Source: JBDUDR01 sp040002845
Lineage (GTDB): Bacteria > Actinomycetota > Actinomycetes > Propionibacteriales > Nocardioidaceae
Direction of reading: 5' to 3'
Assembly (NCBI GenBank): GCA_040002845.1
Contig: JBDUDR010000008.1
Span: forward strand, 1 to 45,033
DNA: 45,033 nt
Shown: in pieces, positions 15,482 through 25,800 of the stretch
Layout: the number at the start of each line of letters is the position of its first letter
Numbering within the stretch: the first letter of the stretch is position 1
Notes under the pieces: model-generated
Told to the model about the DNA's origin: nothing
Seen by the model: the letters and a program-made list of their open reading frames with translations, nothing else
Databases searched by the model: none
Position numbers and translations under genes: made by a program

Positions 15482-17560
15482 TCAGTCAGGAACGCACAGA
15501 GTCAGGATCTCCTGCCCGTACTTATCGAGTTTCGCCTTGCCGATCCCCGGAATCCTCACCAGAGCTGCAGCGTCCCGAGGCCTGGTCTCGGCGATCACCG
15601 TCAGGGTCGCATCGGTGAAGACACAGTAAGCGGGGACCTTCTCCTCCGCCGATCGCTGAGTGCGCCAAGTGCGAAGGCGCTCGTATAGCAATTCGTCATA
15701 GCTGCTGGGACAGCCGTGGCAGTGCCTCAGTTTGCGTTCGACAGCATCGGCCAGAGGTCGCTGGCAGACCAGGCACCGCGCCGGGCCCTTCGACCCCCGA
15801 CGTCGCCCGGGCCGGGCGACGGCCCGCGCACCGAGATCTCCGGGGAGCACGCCGGCCAAGAACCTCGACACCCCACGCGAGGGCCGCGCTCCCGGCGCGC
15901 GGGCGACCGACCAGGAAACCGTCAGGCCCTCGCGTGCCCTGGTGAGACCCACGTAGAGCAGGCGCCGCTCCTCCTCCACCGCACGCGGCGTGGCCGCGTA
16001 GGTGATGGGGACGGTGCCTTCGTGGACGCCAGCCACGAAGACGTGATCCCATTCGAGGCCCTTCGCCGCGTGCAGCGTCGCCAAGGTGACGCCCTCTGCC
16101 TTCGGCGCCTGCTGACTCGCCGCTCGACGCTCGACCTCCTCTACGAACGTGCGCAGGTCGGCCGACGGGTTGGTCGATCTGACCTCCTCAGCCAGACCGA
16201 CCAACGCTCGGAGGGACTCCCAGCGGTTCCGGCTGGCCCCGACACCGGCCGGCGCCTGCGCGGTCCATCCCATGCTTGAGAGCACGCCCTCGACCTCAGC
16301 GACCACGCCATCACCGGACGGTTCGCCCGACCGCAGCGCCCCGCGCATCAGCGTCATCGCCTGCCGAACCTCGGGGCGCTCGAAGAAACGTTCCACACCG
16401 CGCACGACGTAGGGGACTTCGGATTGGGTGAGCGCCTCCTCGAAGGCCTCTGACTGCGCATTCACCCTAAACAGGACGGCGATCTCGCCCGAGTGCACCC
16501 CTCGGTCACCGAGTGCCGTGATGTCGGCGGCGATCGCCTCCGCCTCCGCCACCTCGTCGGGCTGCTCGCGAAAGCGAATGGCCGGACCGCTGTCGCGCTG
16601 TGACCGAAGCACCACCGCTCGATCTGCCGACCGAGTGGGCGCCAGCAACGCGTTGGCCGCTGCCACCACCTCGGGTGTGGATCTGTAGTTGCGATGCAGC
16701 GTGATCACGGGTGCATCGGGATAGCGACGGGAGAACCCCAGCAGATGGTCGGGAGACGCTCCCGCGAAGGAGTAGATGGTCTGCGCCGGGTCTCCAACCA
16801 CGCACACGTCGTCTCGGCCGCCGAGCCAAAGGTCCAGCAAACGCCGCTGAACCGCGTTGACATCCTGGAACTCGTCAACCACCAGCCAGCGGTATTGCCG
16901 ACGAACCTCAGCCGCGGATCGTGCGTCCTCATCGAGCAGAACCGCCGCGCAGAGCAGCACGTCTTCCATGTCGATGCGCCGGCGCTCCCGCTTGACCTCC
17001 TCATAGGCCGCGAACACGCGTGCGGTGGTGGCCAGATCGAGATTGGCCACCCGACGCCCACCGGGCTCGGCGACCCGCTCATAGTCGTCTGGCCGAACGT
17101 TGCTGACCTTCGCCCACTCGATCTCCGAGGCGATGTCTCGCAGCGTCGCTGTGTCGGGTTGGATGCGGCAATGCCGGGCCGCTTGGGATAGCAGCGGCAG
17201 TTTGGACTCGGCCAGCGCGGGAAGATCGGTGCCGTAGACGCGAGGCCAGAAGTAGCGCGCCTGCCGTAGCGCTGCCGAGTGGAACGTGCGCGCCTGAGCG
17301 GCGGGTGCCCCAAGCGCGGAGAGCCGGCTGCGCATCTCCCCAGCAGCCCTGGTCGTGAACGTGACCGCCAGCACCTCGCTGGGCTGATAGACGCCGGTGT
17401 GGACGCCGTAGGCGATGCGGTGCGTGATCGCGCGTGTCTTGCCGGTGCCGGCGCCGGCCAGCACACACACAGGCCCCTCCAAGGTCAACGCGACCTCACG
17501 CTGCTCGGGGTCGAGGTGATCGAGGATCGCAGTGGCTTCTTCGCGGGTTGCCGTTGTCAC
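15482..17560 (-). CDS. uvrD2: ATP-dependent DNA helicase UvrD2
   Basis: The 692-residue superfamily 1A helicase has Walker A at GAGTGKT (36-42), a DExx box in LVVDEFQDVNAVQRR, and the usual motifs through LHAAKGLEW and LLYVGLTRAREG. The mycobacterial UvrD2 architecture is complete: after the motor comes a tetracysteine zinc motif (CLVC, then CHGC) and a C-terminal HRDC domain including PGIGKAKLDKYG. UvrD2 unwinds DNA 3' to 5', and the tetracysteine part is important for unwinding. The GTG at 17560 has AGGAG 7 nt upstream. It sits directly above whiB7, as in mycobacteria. Confidence 0.95.
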   Translation of the reverse strand: MTTATREEATAILDHLDPEQREVALTLEGPVCVLAGAGTGKTRAITHRIAYGVHTGVYQPSEVLAVTFTTRAAGEMRSRLSALGAPAAQARTFHSAALRQARYFWPRVYGTDLPALAESKLPLLSQAARHCRIQPDTATLRDIASEIEWAKVSNVRPDDYERVAEPGGRRVANLDLATTARVFAAYEEVKRERRRIDMEDVLLCAAVLLDEDARSAAEVRRQYRWLVVDEFQDVNAVQRRLLDLWLGGRDDVCVVGDPAQTIYSFAGASPDHLLGFSRRYPDAPVITLHRNYRSTPEVVAAANALLAPTRSADRAVVLRSQRDSGPAIRFREQPDEVAEAEAIAADITALGDRGVHSGEIAVLFRVNAQSEAFEEALTQSEVPYVVRGVERFFERPEVRQAMTLMRGALRSGEPSGDGVVAEVEGVLSSMGWTAQAPAGVGASRNRWESLRALVGLAEEVRSTNPSADLRTFVEEVERRAASQQAPKAEGVTLATLHAAKGLEWDHVFVAGVHEGTVPITYAATPRAVEEERRLLYVGLTRAREGLTVSWSVARAPGARPSRGVSRFLAGVLPGDLGARAVARPGRRRGSKGPARCLVCQRPLADAVERKLRHCHGCPSSYDELLYERLRTWRTQRSAEEKVPAYCVFTDATLTVIAETRPRDAAALVRIPGIGKAKLDKYGQEILTLCVPD

Positions 17561-17671
17561 CTGGCGGCTCCTGGACAGGGTTGACCGGACGCGCGGGGAA
17601 GATCGAGGCGCCGTCTCTGGTTGTGTCTAGAAGGCCCCGGGACAAACCATAGACGGGAAGGCGGACAGTCG

Positions 17672-17923
17672 ATGACAGCACCAATCATCGTGTACTCAAC
17701 ACGTTGGTGTGGCCACTGTCACCGACTCACACGCCAACTCCAGCGCGAGGGGATCGCCTATCTCCAGGTCGACATCGAGGAACAACCCGCGGCCGCCGAG
17801 GTCGTGATCCGCTTGAACAACGGCGCCCAGACGGTGCCGACCGTGGTGTTCCCGGATGGCACTGCCCTCAGCAACCCCACGATGGCTCAGGTCAAGGCTC
17901 ACCTCACGGCTCGCGTGACCTGA
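17672..17923 (+). CDS. Mycoredoxin (glutaredoxin-like)
   Basis: This 83-residue thioredoxin-fold protein has the redox motif WCGHC (Cys13, Cys16), the cis-Pro segment TVPTVVFPDGT and the C-terminal LSNPTMAQVKAHL. It fits mycoredoxin-1 (Rv3198A), which reduces mycothiol mixed disulfides in the cytoplasm; the mycobacterial form has CGYC. Its presence implies that the organism makes mycothiol. The ATG at 17672 is chosen because it puts the first beta strand at the N-terminus. It is convergent with nudC, 8 bp away, and divergent from uvrD2. Confidence 0.88.
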   Translation: MTAPIIVYSTRWCGHCHRLTRQLQREGIAYLQVDIEEQPAAAEVVIRLNNGAQTVPTVVFPDGTALSNPTMAQVKAHLTARVT

Positions 17924-17931
17924 GCGGACCG

Positions 17932-18828
17932 TCACCAGCTGCCCGGCAGCGGGCCACCGTACCAGTGCTCGATGAGCGCTCGTGCGATGGAGATGTGACC
18001 GGGCAAGAAGACCACCTCCTGCTCTGCGACGGCAGCCCGTAGGTCGACACGGCTGAACCAGCGAGCATCGGAGATCTCCTCGCCATCGACCTTGATCTCG
18101 GTCGTGGCGGCGTGGGCGAAGAATCCGATCATCAGGCTGGAAGGAAACGGCCACGGCTGGCTGCCCGCGTAGCTCACCTCGTCCACCGCCACGCCGACCT
18201 CTTCAGCCACCTCCCTAACGACCGCCTGCTCCGGCGCCTCCCCCGGCTCCACAAACCCTGCGAGGGTGGAGAAGCGGCCGTCGGGCCACGCGTCTTGGTG
18301 CCCGAGCAGGGCGCGGTCGTGATCGTCGACGACCAACATGATCACCGCCGGGTCGGTACGCGGAAAATGCAGCGACCCGTCAGCAGTGCACCGGCGGACC
18401 TCGCCGGAGTTCGCAGGCATCGTCGCTGCCCCACAGACGGGGCAGAAGCGGTGTTTCGCGTGCCAGGAGGTCAAGGCGATCGCATGCACCGCGAGACCGG
18501 CATCCCGGGCATTGAGCAGACCGCCGATCTCGCGCAAACCCGCACCGTCCAGACCCTCCGGAAGAGCATCCGCGGCCTGCGTGAAGAAGAACTCACCGCC
18601 CACCTCACCCAGCAGGAACGCGTCACCCGGACCTGCCTGCTCCGGATCCACGAACACGAGCCGGGCATGGTCCGGCGTGACCGGCACCTGACCCTGGCAG
18701 ACCAGCAGCACCCTGGTCGACGCGGCGGCCAGCAGGGAGTCCAGCCAGCGCTGGTCGCGACGCCGTGGCCCGATCCGGTCATGGATACCGCGCGCCAACG
18801 CAAGATTGTCGAGTCGCCCGGTGATCAC
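17932..18828 (-). CDS. nudC: NAD(+) diphosphatase / NADH pyrophosphatase NudC
   Basis: The 298-residue enzyme has the NudC arrangement: an N-terminal domain, a zinc ribbon starting CPVC (129-132) with a further Cys147, a complete Nudix box (GFVEPGEAPEQ then VVREVAEEVGV, 191-213) and the diagnostic SQPWPFPSSLM (223-233). The last specifies NAD(H) pyrophosphatases. NudC hydrolyses NAD(H) to NMN(H) and AMP and can remove NAD caps from RNA. One of the four classical zinc cysteines is not obvious, as in actinobacterial homologues I recall. The GTG start at 18828 lacks a strong ribosome-binding site. Confidence 0.93.
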   Translation of the reverse strand: MITGRLDNLALARGIHDRIGPRRRDQRWLDSLLAAASTRVLLVCQGQVPVTPDHARLVFVDPEQAGPGDAFLLGEVGGEFFFTQAADALPEGLDGAGLREIGGLLNARDAGLAVHAIALTSWHAKHRFCPVCGAATMPANSGEVRRCTADGSLHFPRTDPAVIMLVVDDHDRALLGHQDAWPDGRFSTLAGFVEPGEAPEQAVVREVAEEVGVAVDEVSYAGSQPWPFPSSLMIGFFAHAATTEIKVDGEEISDARWFSRVDLRAAVAEQEVVFLPGHISIARALIEHWYGGPLPGSW

Positions 18829-18870
18829 CCGTCGAGCGTACGGTCTGCCGCTCTGGCAGGATCAGTCGCC

Positions 18871-19665
18871 ATGAGCACCCACATCGGGGCCCAGCCTGGG
18901 CAGATCGCCCGGCAGGTCCTGCTGCCCGGCGATCCTCTCCGCGCCAAATGGATCGCCGAGACGTTTCTTGACGACGTCACCTGCTACTCGACCGTTCGCA
19001 ACATGCTGGGATTCACGGGTACGTACCACGGCATCCCCGTCTCTGTTCAGGGAACCGGCATGGGGCTGCCGTCATTGGCGATCTATGTCAACGAGCTGAT
19101 CCGTGACTACGACTCCCAGCACCTGGTCAGGGTGGGCTCGTGTGGCGCCCTCCGGGACACGATCGGGCTTCGCGACGTCGTCCTGGCCATCAGCGCCTGC
19201 ACCGACTCGGCGATGAACCGGATCAGGTTCGAGGGCCTCGACTACGCACCGGCTGCAGACTTCGGCCTACTGCGCGCAGCCCACGAGGTTGCCGTCTCGC
19301 GTGGAGTGCCGGTCCACGTCGGTCCCGTGTTCTCCGGCGACTCGTTCTATTCGGATCGTCCGGAACTTGTAACGCGGATGGCCGAGTTCGGCGTGCTGGC
19401 GATCGAGATGGAGGCGAACGCGTTGTACACACTCGCCGCGAAGTACGGTCGCCGAGCCCTGTCTGTCTGCACCGTGTCGGACCATCTGGTCACCGGTCGG
19501 GAGGCTTCGTCACACGAGCGGGAGCAGACATTCTCGGAGATGGTCGAGGTTGCGCTGCGCGCGCTCGCGATGAATCCCATAGGCGACGGGGCTGTCGTCA
19601 ACGAGGTGGAGCGGGGGACAGAATCTGCTCGAGTGCCCGGCGGTCAGGCAGATCCGAGGGCCTGA
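18871..19665 (+). CDS. deoD: Purine-nucleoside phosphorylase, DeoD type
   Basis: This hexameric-type PNP cleaves purine (deoxy)nucleosides with phosphate to the free base and (deoxy)ribose 1-phosphate. Key residues align with E. coli DeoD numbering: His4 in STHIGA, Gly20 and Arg24 in LPGDPLRA, Arg43 in STVRNMLGF, and the catalytic Asp in CTVSDHLVTG. At 264 residues it is about 25 longer than usual. The extra tail after ALAMNP is encoded over the convergent 3' end of adnB (68-bp overlap) and has no family support, as if the original stop was lost. The gene is absent from the mycobacterial block I remember. Confidence 0.93.
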   Translation: MSTHIGAQPGQIARQVLLPGDPLRAKWIAETFLDDVTCYSTVRNMLGFTGTYHGIPVSVQGTGMGLPSLAIYVNELIRDYDSQHLVRVGSCGALRDTIGLRDVVLAISACTDSAMNRIRFEGLDYAPAADFGLLRAAHEVAVSRGVPVHVGPVFSGDSFYSDRPELVTRMAEFGVLAIEMEANALYTLAAKYGRRALSVCTVSDHLVTGREASSHEREQTFSEMVEVALRALAMNPIGDGAVVNEVERGTESARVPGGQADPRA

Positions 19666-22600
19666 CGATTGCGCCCGTGCGCACGTAGTAGAACGCGGCT
19701 CCGATCCGCGCCAGCGGCGTGCTCGTCAGCTCCGACCAGGCGAGGCGGTAGATGGCCAGCTGCAGTGGGTCAGCCGACTCGGTCGCGTTGGTCTTCCAGT
19801 CGATGACCTCGAAACCGGTCGCGGTCTCGTAGACGGCGTCGATCCGACCGCGGATCACGCGACCGGCGAGCGCAAGCGCGAACGGTGCCTCGACGGTAGC
19901 CGGCCGCCGGTCGCCAAAAGGCCCGTCGGCGAACGCGTCACACAACGCCTTGAGGTCCGCGTCATCTGCAATGTCTTGATCCGCCGCGCCCGGCAGATCG
20001 GAGGGGTCGAGGAGTCGCTGTTGGCCGACGTACGACTCCACCCAGGCGTGAAAGCGCGTACCGAAGCGGGCGGCGTGGTTGGGGCGACGAGGCATCGGGC
20101 GGGCCAGGTCGCGTGCGAGCCCGGCTGGATCCTCGTTGAGACGCAGCAGCTGTGTCGCCGACATAGACGCGGGCAGCTCGATCTGCTGCTCCGGCTGCCG
20201 GTCGGCTCGTGCCTCCTCGACCAGCCGCTCGAGCTCGAGGTCCCACTGCTCGAGCATCGCGAGCTCATCCAGCCCGAGCGCCGCCCGGTCGTTCTCGTCG
20301 TCAGACACGTTTCCGGCGGTAGCGCGTTCGACCGCGGCCCGCACCATGTCGGCCGACTCCAGTCGGGCTGCTTGCGCCGCCGGCGCGAAGTGGATCGGCC
20401 ATTCGCAGTCCCGTCGAGCAGCTGCCGGATTGTGGTCAGATCTATCCGACTCCTCGACCCAGACCTCAGGTGACCCCCCACGGGCAGCGACCGCGACCTT
20501 GAGCGCGTCGAGGTAAGCCGACGGGCCTCGTGGAGTGACCTGGGATGGACCCCACCAATGACCGCTGGCGACGAGCAGGCGGCGCGGTCGAGTAAGTGCG
20601 ACGTAACCCAGTCTGCGTTCCTCGAGCGCCTCCTGCTCCCGAGCGGCGGTCTTGAACGCGTCGATCCCCTTGGTCGACCACTCTTCGACATCGGGCAACG
20701 CAGTGGCATCCCCCCGCAAGGGCCACGGGAGCTCGCAGGCCGCCGACACCCAGCGCGAACGGCCCCGAGTGGAAGGAAAGACGCCCGCGGCCAGCATCGG
20801 CAGGAAGACGACGCCCCACTCCAGGCCCTTGGCCTTGTGCACGGTCATGAGCTTGACGGAGTCGGCGTCCGTGGGCGCGGATACGAGCAGTCCTTCGGCG
20901 TAGTCCGCCTCTGCCCGCAGATACGCCAGCAGACCCGGCAGCGACGCCTCCCCACCGGCACCCGCGAATGAGCCCACCGCATCGACAAAGGTGGCGAGAT
21001 TGTCGCGGCGAGCTGCGAGCACCCCCGACGCAGAGGCTGCCAGCTCGATGTCGAGACCGATGGTCTCGATTACGCGCCGAACCAGGTCCACCAAGGGTTC
21101 CGCGCCAAACGTCCGCAGGTAGCGGATCTCACGCGAGAAAACGGCGAACCGCTCCCCGGCTGCCGAGGAGTATGGGAGGTCGCCCGGACTGTCGAGGGCA
21201 TCGCACAGGGACACCACCTCAGTCGGGTCGACGCCGGCTACCGCTTGCTCGAGCGCCACCGCGAGGTCTGGATGGTGACCAGACCCTGGCTTGGCTGTCA
21301 GCTGGCGAGCGCGTCGCCCTAGCAGCGCCAGGTCGCGCGGGCCTATCCGCCACCGCGACCCCGCGAGCAACCTCAAGACCGCGGGGTTGGCGGTCGGGTC
21401 GTGCAGCGCCTCGAGGGTCGCGACGACATCCGTCACCTCTGGAAGATCCAACAACCCGCCGAGCCCGACCACCTCGACCGGAATGTCGTGAGTCACCAAC
21501 GTCTCGTGCAGGTTGGCAGCGTCGAGATTGTCATGCACCAAGATCCCGATGCCGGACCAGCGCAACCCAGGGCATGCCCGGTGGGTGGCGATCAGCTGCT
21601 CGGCGATCCAGAGGGACTCGTCGGCGTAGGAGTCGTGCAGGGCAACCCGAATCTCACCAGCTCCGGCTCCGGCAGGACTGGTGAGTGCCTCTACCCCCCG
21701 GTGGAGCGCGTAGAGGGGAGCCGCATGGGCGTTGGCCCCCTCGAGGATGCGCGTGCCGCTGCGCCGGTTGACGCTGAGCGAGAACACTCGCGCGGGCCTG
21801 CCGTCGGCGCACGGGAACTGAGAAGGGAACTCGTCGAGGTTGGCGACGGAAGCGCCTCGCCAGCCGTAGATGGCCTGACACGGGTCGCCTACGGCAGTTA
21901 CGGGGTGGCCCAGGCCGACCGTGGGGTCCAGTCCGGCGAACAGACCAGCCAGCATGCGCCGCTGGGCGATCGAGGTGTCCTGGTATTCGTCGAGGAGGAC
22001 GACCCGAAACCGCTCGCGTTCGATAACGCCGACCTCCGGACAGCCTTCGGCGATGCCGGCTCCGAGAGCCATCTGGTCCGCGAAGTCCATGACCTCACGC
22101 GACCGCTTGGCCGTGCCGTAGCGCTCGACCAGATCGAGTAGCTCGTCGCGTTTGAGATTGGTCGCCTCAGCCCGCTTCACCGCTGTCGTGCGCGGCGCTT
22201 CGGCCAACGCCGGCTCGATGTCGCGATGGAATCGGCGCACCTCACTGGGCGTCACCAAGTGGTCATGCAGCTGACCGTCGAGCATGAGCAGGTCGCTCAC
22301 GAGCGTCGGAACGTGCGTGGAGAGGTGCATGGCCGGCCCGGGGTGCCGCCGGATCACCTCGGCCGCGAGTTGGAACCTCGAGGCATCAGCGAGCAATCTG
22401 GTGTCGGGCTCGATCCCCAGCCGCAGGCCGTGCTCGCGGATCAGTCGCGCGGCGAAGGCGTGGTAGGTCGCCACCATGGGCTCACCGAACTCGTCGTCTC
22501 CGATGCCGGCCTCGGCCCATGCCGGAGCTCTGCTGAATCCTGGCAGCGGGCCCGCGAGCCGGGCCTTGGACAAGGCGGCACGGACGCGGTCAGCCAGCTC

Positions 22601-22825
22601 GGCGGCCGCCTTGTTGGTGAACGTCAGCCCCAGGACCTGGTCGGGACGGACCAGGCCTGTGCCGACCAACCACACCACTCGCGCGGCCATCACGGTCGTC
22701 TTGCCCGAGCCCGCACCCGCCACGATGACCCCGGGTTCGGCCGGCGCCGTGATGGCGGCCAGCTGCTGATCACTGAACGGGATGCCGATGGCCCTGCACA
22801 GGTCGTCTGCCGTCGTGATCGCCAT
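19598..22825 (-). CDS. adnB: AdnB subunit of the AdnAB helicase-nuclease
   Basis: The 1075-residue protein combines an N-terminal UvrD-like motor and a C-terminal RecB-like nuclease. Walker A is GAGSGKTT (37-44), the DExx box lies in VVLLDEYQDTS, and MTVHKAKGLEW is motif V-like. The nuclease site is seen in RGRIDAVYET and EVIDWKTN, followed by QLAIYRLAW. AdnAB resects DNA double-strand ends for recombination, and AdnB is the main ATP-driven motor. Unlike AdnA it shows no cysteine cluster. Start and stop of the pair overlap (TGATG), so AdnB is translationally coupled to AdnA; the longer upstream frame is a shadow of adnA. Confidence 0.93.
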   Translation of the reverse strand: MAITTADDLCRAIGIPFSDQQLAAITAPAEPGVIVAGAGSGKTTVMAARVVWLVGTGLVRPDQVLGLTFTNKAAAELADRVRAALSKARLAGPLPGFSRAPAWAEAGIGDDEFGEPMVATYHAFAARLIREHGLRLGIEPDTRLLADASRFQLAAEVIRRHPGPAMHLSTHVPTLVSDLLMLDGQLHDHLVTPSEVRRFHRDIEPALAEAPRTTAVKRAEATNLKRDELLDLVERYGTAKRSREVMDFADQMALGAGIAEGCPEVGVIERERFRVVLLDEYQDTSIAQRRMLAGLFAGLDPTVGLGHPVTAVGDPCQAIYGWRGASVANLDEFPSQFPCADGRPARVFSLSVNRRSGTRILEGANAHAAPLYALHRGVEALTSPAGAGAGEIRVALHDSYADESLWIAEQLIATHRACPGLRWSGIGILVHDNLDAANLHETLVTHDIPVEVVGLGGLLDLPEVTDVVATLEALHDPTANPAVLRLLAGSRWRIGPRDLALLGRRARQLTAKPGSGHHPDLAVALEQAVAGVDPTEVVSLCDALDSPGDLPYSSAAGERFAVFSREIRYLRTFGAEPLVDLVRRVIETIGLDIELAASASGVLAARRDNLATFVDAVGSFAGAGGEASLPGLLAYLRAEADYAEGLLVSAPTDADSVKLMTVHKAKGLEWGVVFLPMLAAGVFPSTRGRSRWVSAACELPWPLRGDATALPDVEEWSTKGIDAFKTAAREQEALEERRLGYVALTRPRRLLVASGHWWGPSQVTPRGPSAYLDALKVAVAARGGSPEVWVEESDRSDHNPAAARRDCEWPIHFAPAAQAARLESADMVRAAVERATAGNVSDDENDRAALGLDELAMLEQWDLELERLVEEARADRQPEQQIELPASMSATQLLRLNEDPAGLARDLARPMPRRPNHAARFGTRFHAWVESYVGQQRLLDPSDLPGAADQDIADDADLKALCDAFADGPFGDRRPATVEAPFALALAGRVIRGRIDAVYETATGFEVIDWKTNATESADPLQLAIYRLAWSELTSTPLARIGAAFYYVRTGAIVRPSDLPDRRALEQILSPAPPR

Positions 22826-25800
22826 CAGCGCACGACCTGTCGGCCAGCCGGCCCGGCTGGACACACTCGGGTGAACTGGCAATGGTGGCAGGCCGGCCCA
22901 GGACGAGCGACGAAGCGTTCGGACCGGACTGTGTCGGCTGCCGCTTGCAGCTGGATCTCCGCAGCCGTGCGACCGTCCTCGCCGGGCGTTTGTGGCGGCT
23001 GCCATTGAACCTTCGGCAGGCCCGAGTCGTCGACGCGCAGGTGGACCAGCTCGGCTCCGCCCTCGCGGACATCTGGGCCAACTTCGTCCGCCAGTGCGCC
23101 GTGTCGGACGCCGAGCTGGTAGGCGCCGAGCTGTGGATCGTCGCGCAACGATGCGGCAGCCGGTGCACTCTTGCCCGTCTTGAAGTCGACGACGACGATC
23201 CGGCCCTGGTTGTCGCGCTCGACACGGTCCATGGCGCCGCGGAGTCGCGTGCGGTCGCCCGAGACCGCGATCTCGACGTCGAAGGACACCTCGGTCGCCA
23301 ACACCTCACGATCGGACCGGCCCACGTGCCACGCGACGAAACGTCGCAAGGCAGCCCGGGCCTCGCTTCTCTCACGCTCGGCGACCCACGGAGCCTCGAA
23401 CTGCAGCTGGTCCCACACGGCGTCCACGCGCTGCATCAGCTGCTCGGCATCCGGTTCGGAGTCATGCCGTGCAACCGCGTCGGCGAGCACATGGATGACG
23501 CTCCCGAACCCCAACGCATTGGACCGCGCCGAATCGCCGGCCGCCTCCCGGGACAGGAACCACGACAGCGGACATTGCATCAACCGTGCGATCGCGCTGC
23601 CGCTCAACGCCACCGGTTGCTCCAGAGCGCGTAGCGGTTGCCCCGTGGTGGTGAGGTCGCGCAGGCCCCACCAGTGGTCCGGATCGGCATGCGGAAACAG
23701 CGGATTGCCGGCTGCATCGACCTCCCGCATCAACCGGGCCAACCGGGCAGACGCCACGCGCCGAAGAGCGGGCGAACAGGAGGGATCCGCGCTCACCGCC
23801 CTCAGCTCGCCGACGACCCCTGACAACGACATGGGTCGCGCCGGGCGGCCTGGAACCGACCGGATCTCGACCCCAAGATCTCGCAGCAGTCGGGAGGGCT
23901 GGTCGCCGTCAGGCTCGGGCGACGCCACTGCAGTGACGACCAGCCGCTGACGGGCGCGGGTCGCCGCCACATAGAAAAGTCGGCGCTCCTCGGCCATCAA
24001 GGCTGCAGTGGTCATCGGCTCGACAAGCCCGTCACCAGCGAGCCGGTCTGGCTGCAACAGGGATCCGCGACGGCGCAGATCAGGCCAGACCCCTTCTTGA
24101 ACACCCACGACGATGACCAGCGGCCACTCCAGGCCCTTGGACCGGTGGGCAGTGAGCAATCGCACGGCAGCGCCACGCACGCCGCGGTCAGCCAAGGTGT
24201 CGCCGGGGATCTGCTGGCCGGACACAGCGTCCAAGAAGTTCGACACGCCGGTGTGCCCGCGGCGTTCCTCGGCCCTGGCGGCCTGCTCGAACAGCGCGCA
24301 GACTGCGTCCAGGTCGCGGTGGGCCATCCGAGCGGCGACCCCGCCGCGATCAACCGATGCGCGCAACCGGACCGGCCACCGGGTGCCGTCCCACAGGTGC
24401 CACAAGGCGTCTTCCGCAGCGACGCCTGACTCGATCAGGGCGCGCCCTGCCACGAGCAGGGTTGCCAGGGCGCGAGCGCCCTCCCCCAGCCGGTCGCGGT
24501 GGTTCTTCAGGAGCGCCGGGTCGGCCAGAGCCTCTGAGAGCAAGGACCCAGAGGGTCGCGGCAACCGCTCTTGGTTTGCTGAGCGATCAGCCTCGCGTAG
24601 CCGGCGGCCGAGTCGGCGAACGTCGGCCGCATCGAAGCCGCCCAGTGGGGAGACCAGCAGCTCTCGCGCGATCTCGGGAGTCATCGACGACGGGTCCGAG
24701 CACACCCGCAGCGCCAGCAACAGCGGGCGTACCGCCGGCTCCTGCCGCAAGGGCACCTCGTCCGAGGCGACCTCCACCGGCACTCCAGAAGCGACCAGAG
24801 CCCGGCGAAGAGACGGGATGGACCGCACACCAGACCGCACCAGGACCGCCATCTGCGACCAGCCCAGGCCGTCTTCGAGATGAGAGCGACGCAGGATGTC
24901 AGCCACCTGGTCGAGCTCCGCACCCGCGGAGGAGAACGTCAGCACGTCCACCCGGCCTGATCCATCACGATTGGAGGCGGCTGTCGGGTTGCGAAAGACC
25001 TCGAACGTGTCGCGGTCGATGCTGCCGGGGACGCCGAGCCCCGCAGCCACCCGTCGCGACGCGGTGAGGAGCCGCTCGCCGAAGCGGCGCGTAGTGCCGA
25101 GTGCTATCACCTGTGCTGGTGTGCCGTCGGTGCGGATGAACTCCTGGGGAAATCGCATGATGCCTCGGACGTCGGCCCCACGAAAGGCGTAGATGGACTG
25201 GTCGGGGTCGCCGACCACGACCAGGTCACGGCCGTGTCCTGCCACCGCCTGCAGCAACCTGACCTGTGCAGGGTCGGTGTCCTGGTATTCGTCCACGAAG
25301 ACCGCCGCGAAATCGCGGCGAAGCTCCCTACGCACGTCAGGGCGCTCCGCCAGCAGCACGGCCCGATGCACCAGCTCGCCGTAGTCGAGAACTCCTTCGG
25401 CGTCGAGCACATCGAGGTATTCGTCGAAGAAGGCACCCAGCGCGGTCCACTCGGGTCTGTCGGACGCCTGTCCTGCGTCGATCAGGTCGTCCGACTCCAG
25501 CCCCAGCTCCCTGGCACGAGCCAGCGCCGCACGTACCTCGGCCGCCAGGCCCTTGGTGGGCAGCGCTGCCCGCAGTGGTGCCGGCCACGCCGCCTTTCCC
25601 GTAGCCCGGCTCCCGGCGAGCAGCTCGCGAAGCCTGATGTCTTGTTCGGGTGCGCTCAGCAGTCGCAGCGGAACATCGAACGTGTCAGCGGGACGGTAAC
25701 GGCGGATGAGCCCGTAACAGAACGAATGGAAGGTCGAGCTCAACGGCGTCGACGTGGTGCGGGCGAGTCTCGCGGTGATGCGGTCACGCATCTCCTCGGC

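Noticed and set aside
22826..23005. Longer N-terminus for AdnB
   Set aside because: The extra codons are antiparallel-frame shadows of the adnA 3' end, and the TGATG overlap at 22825 gives a natural coupled start.
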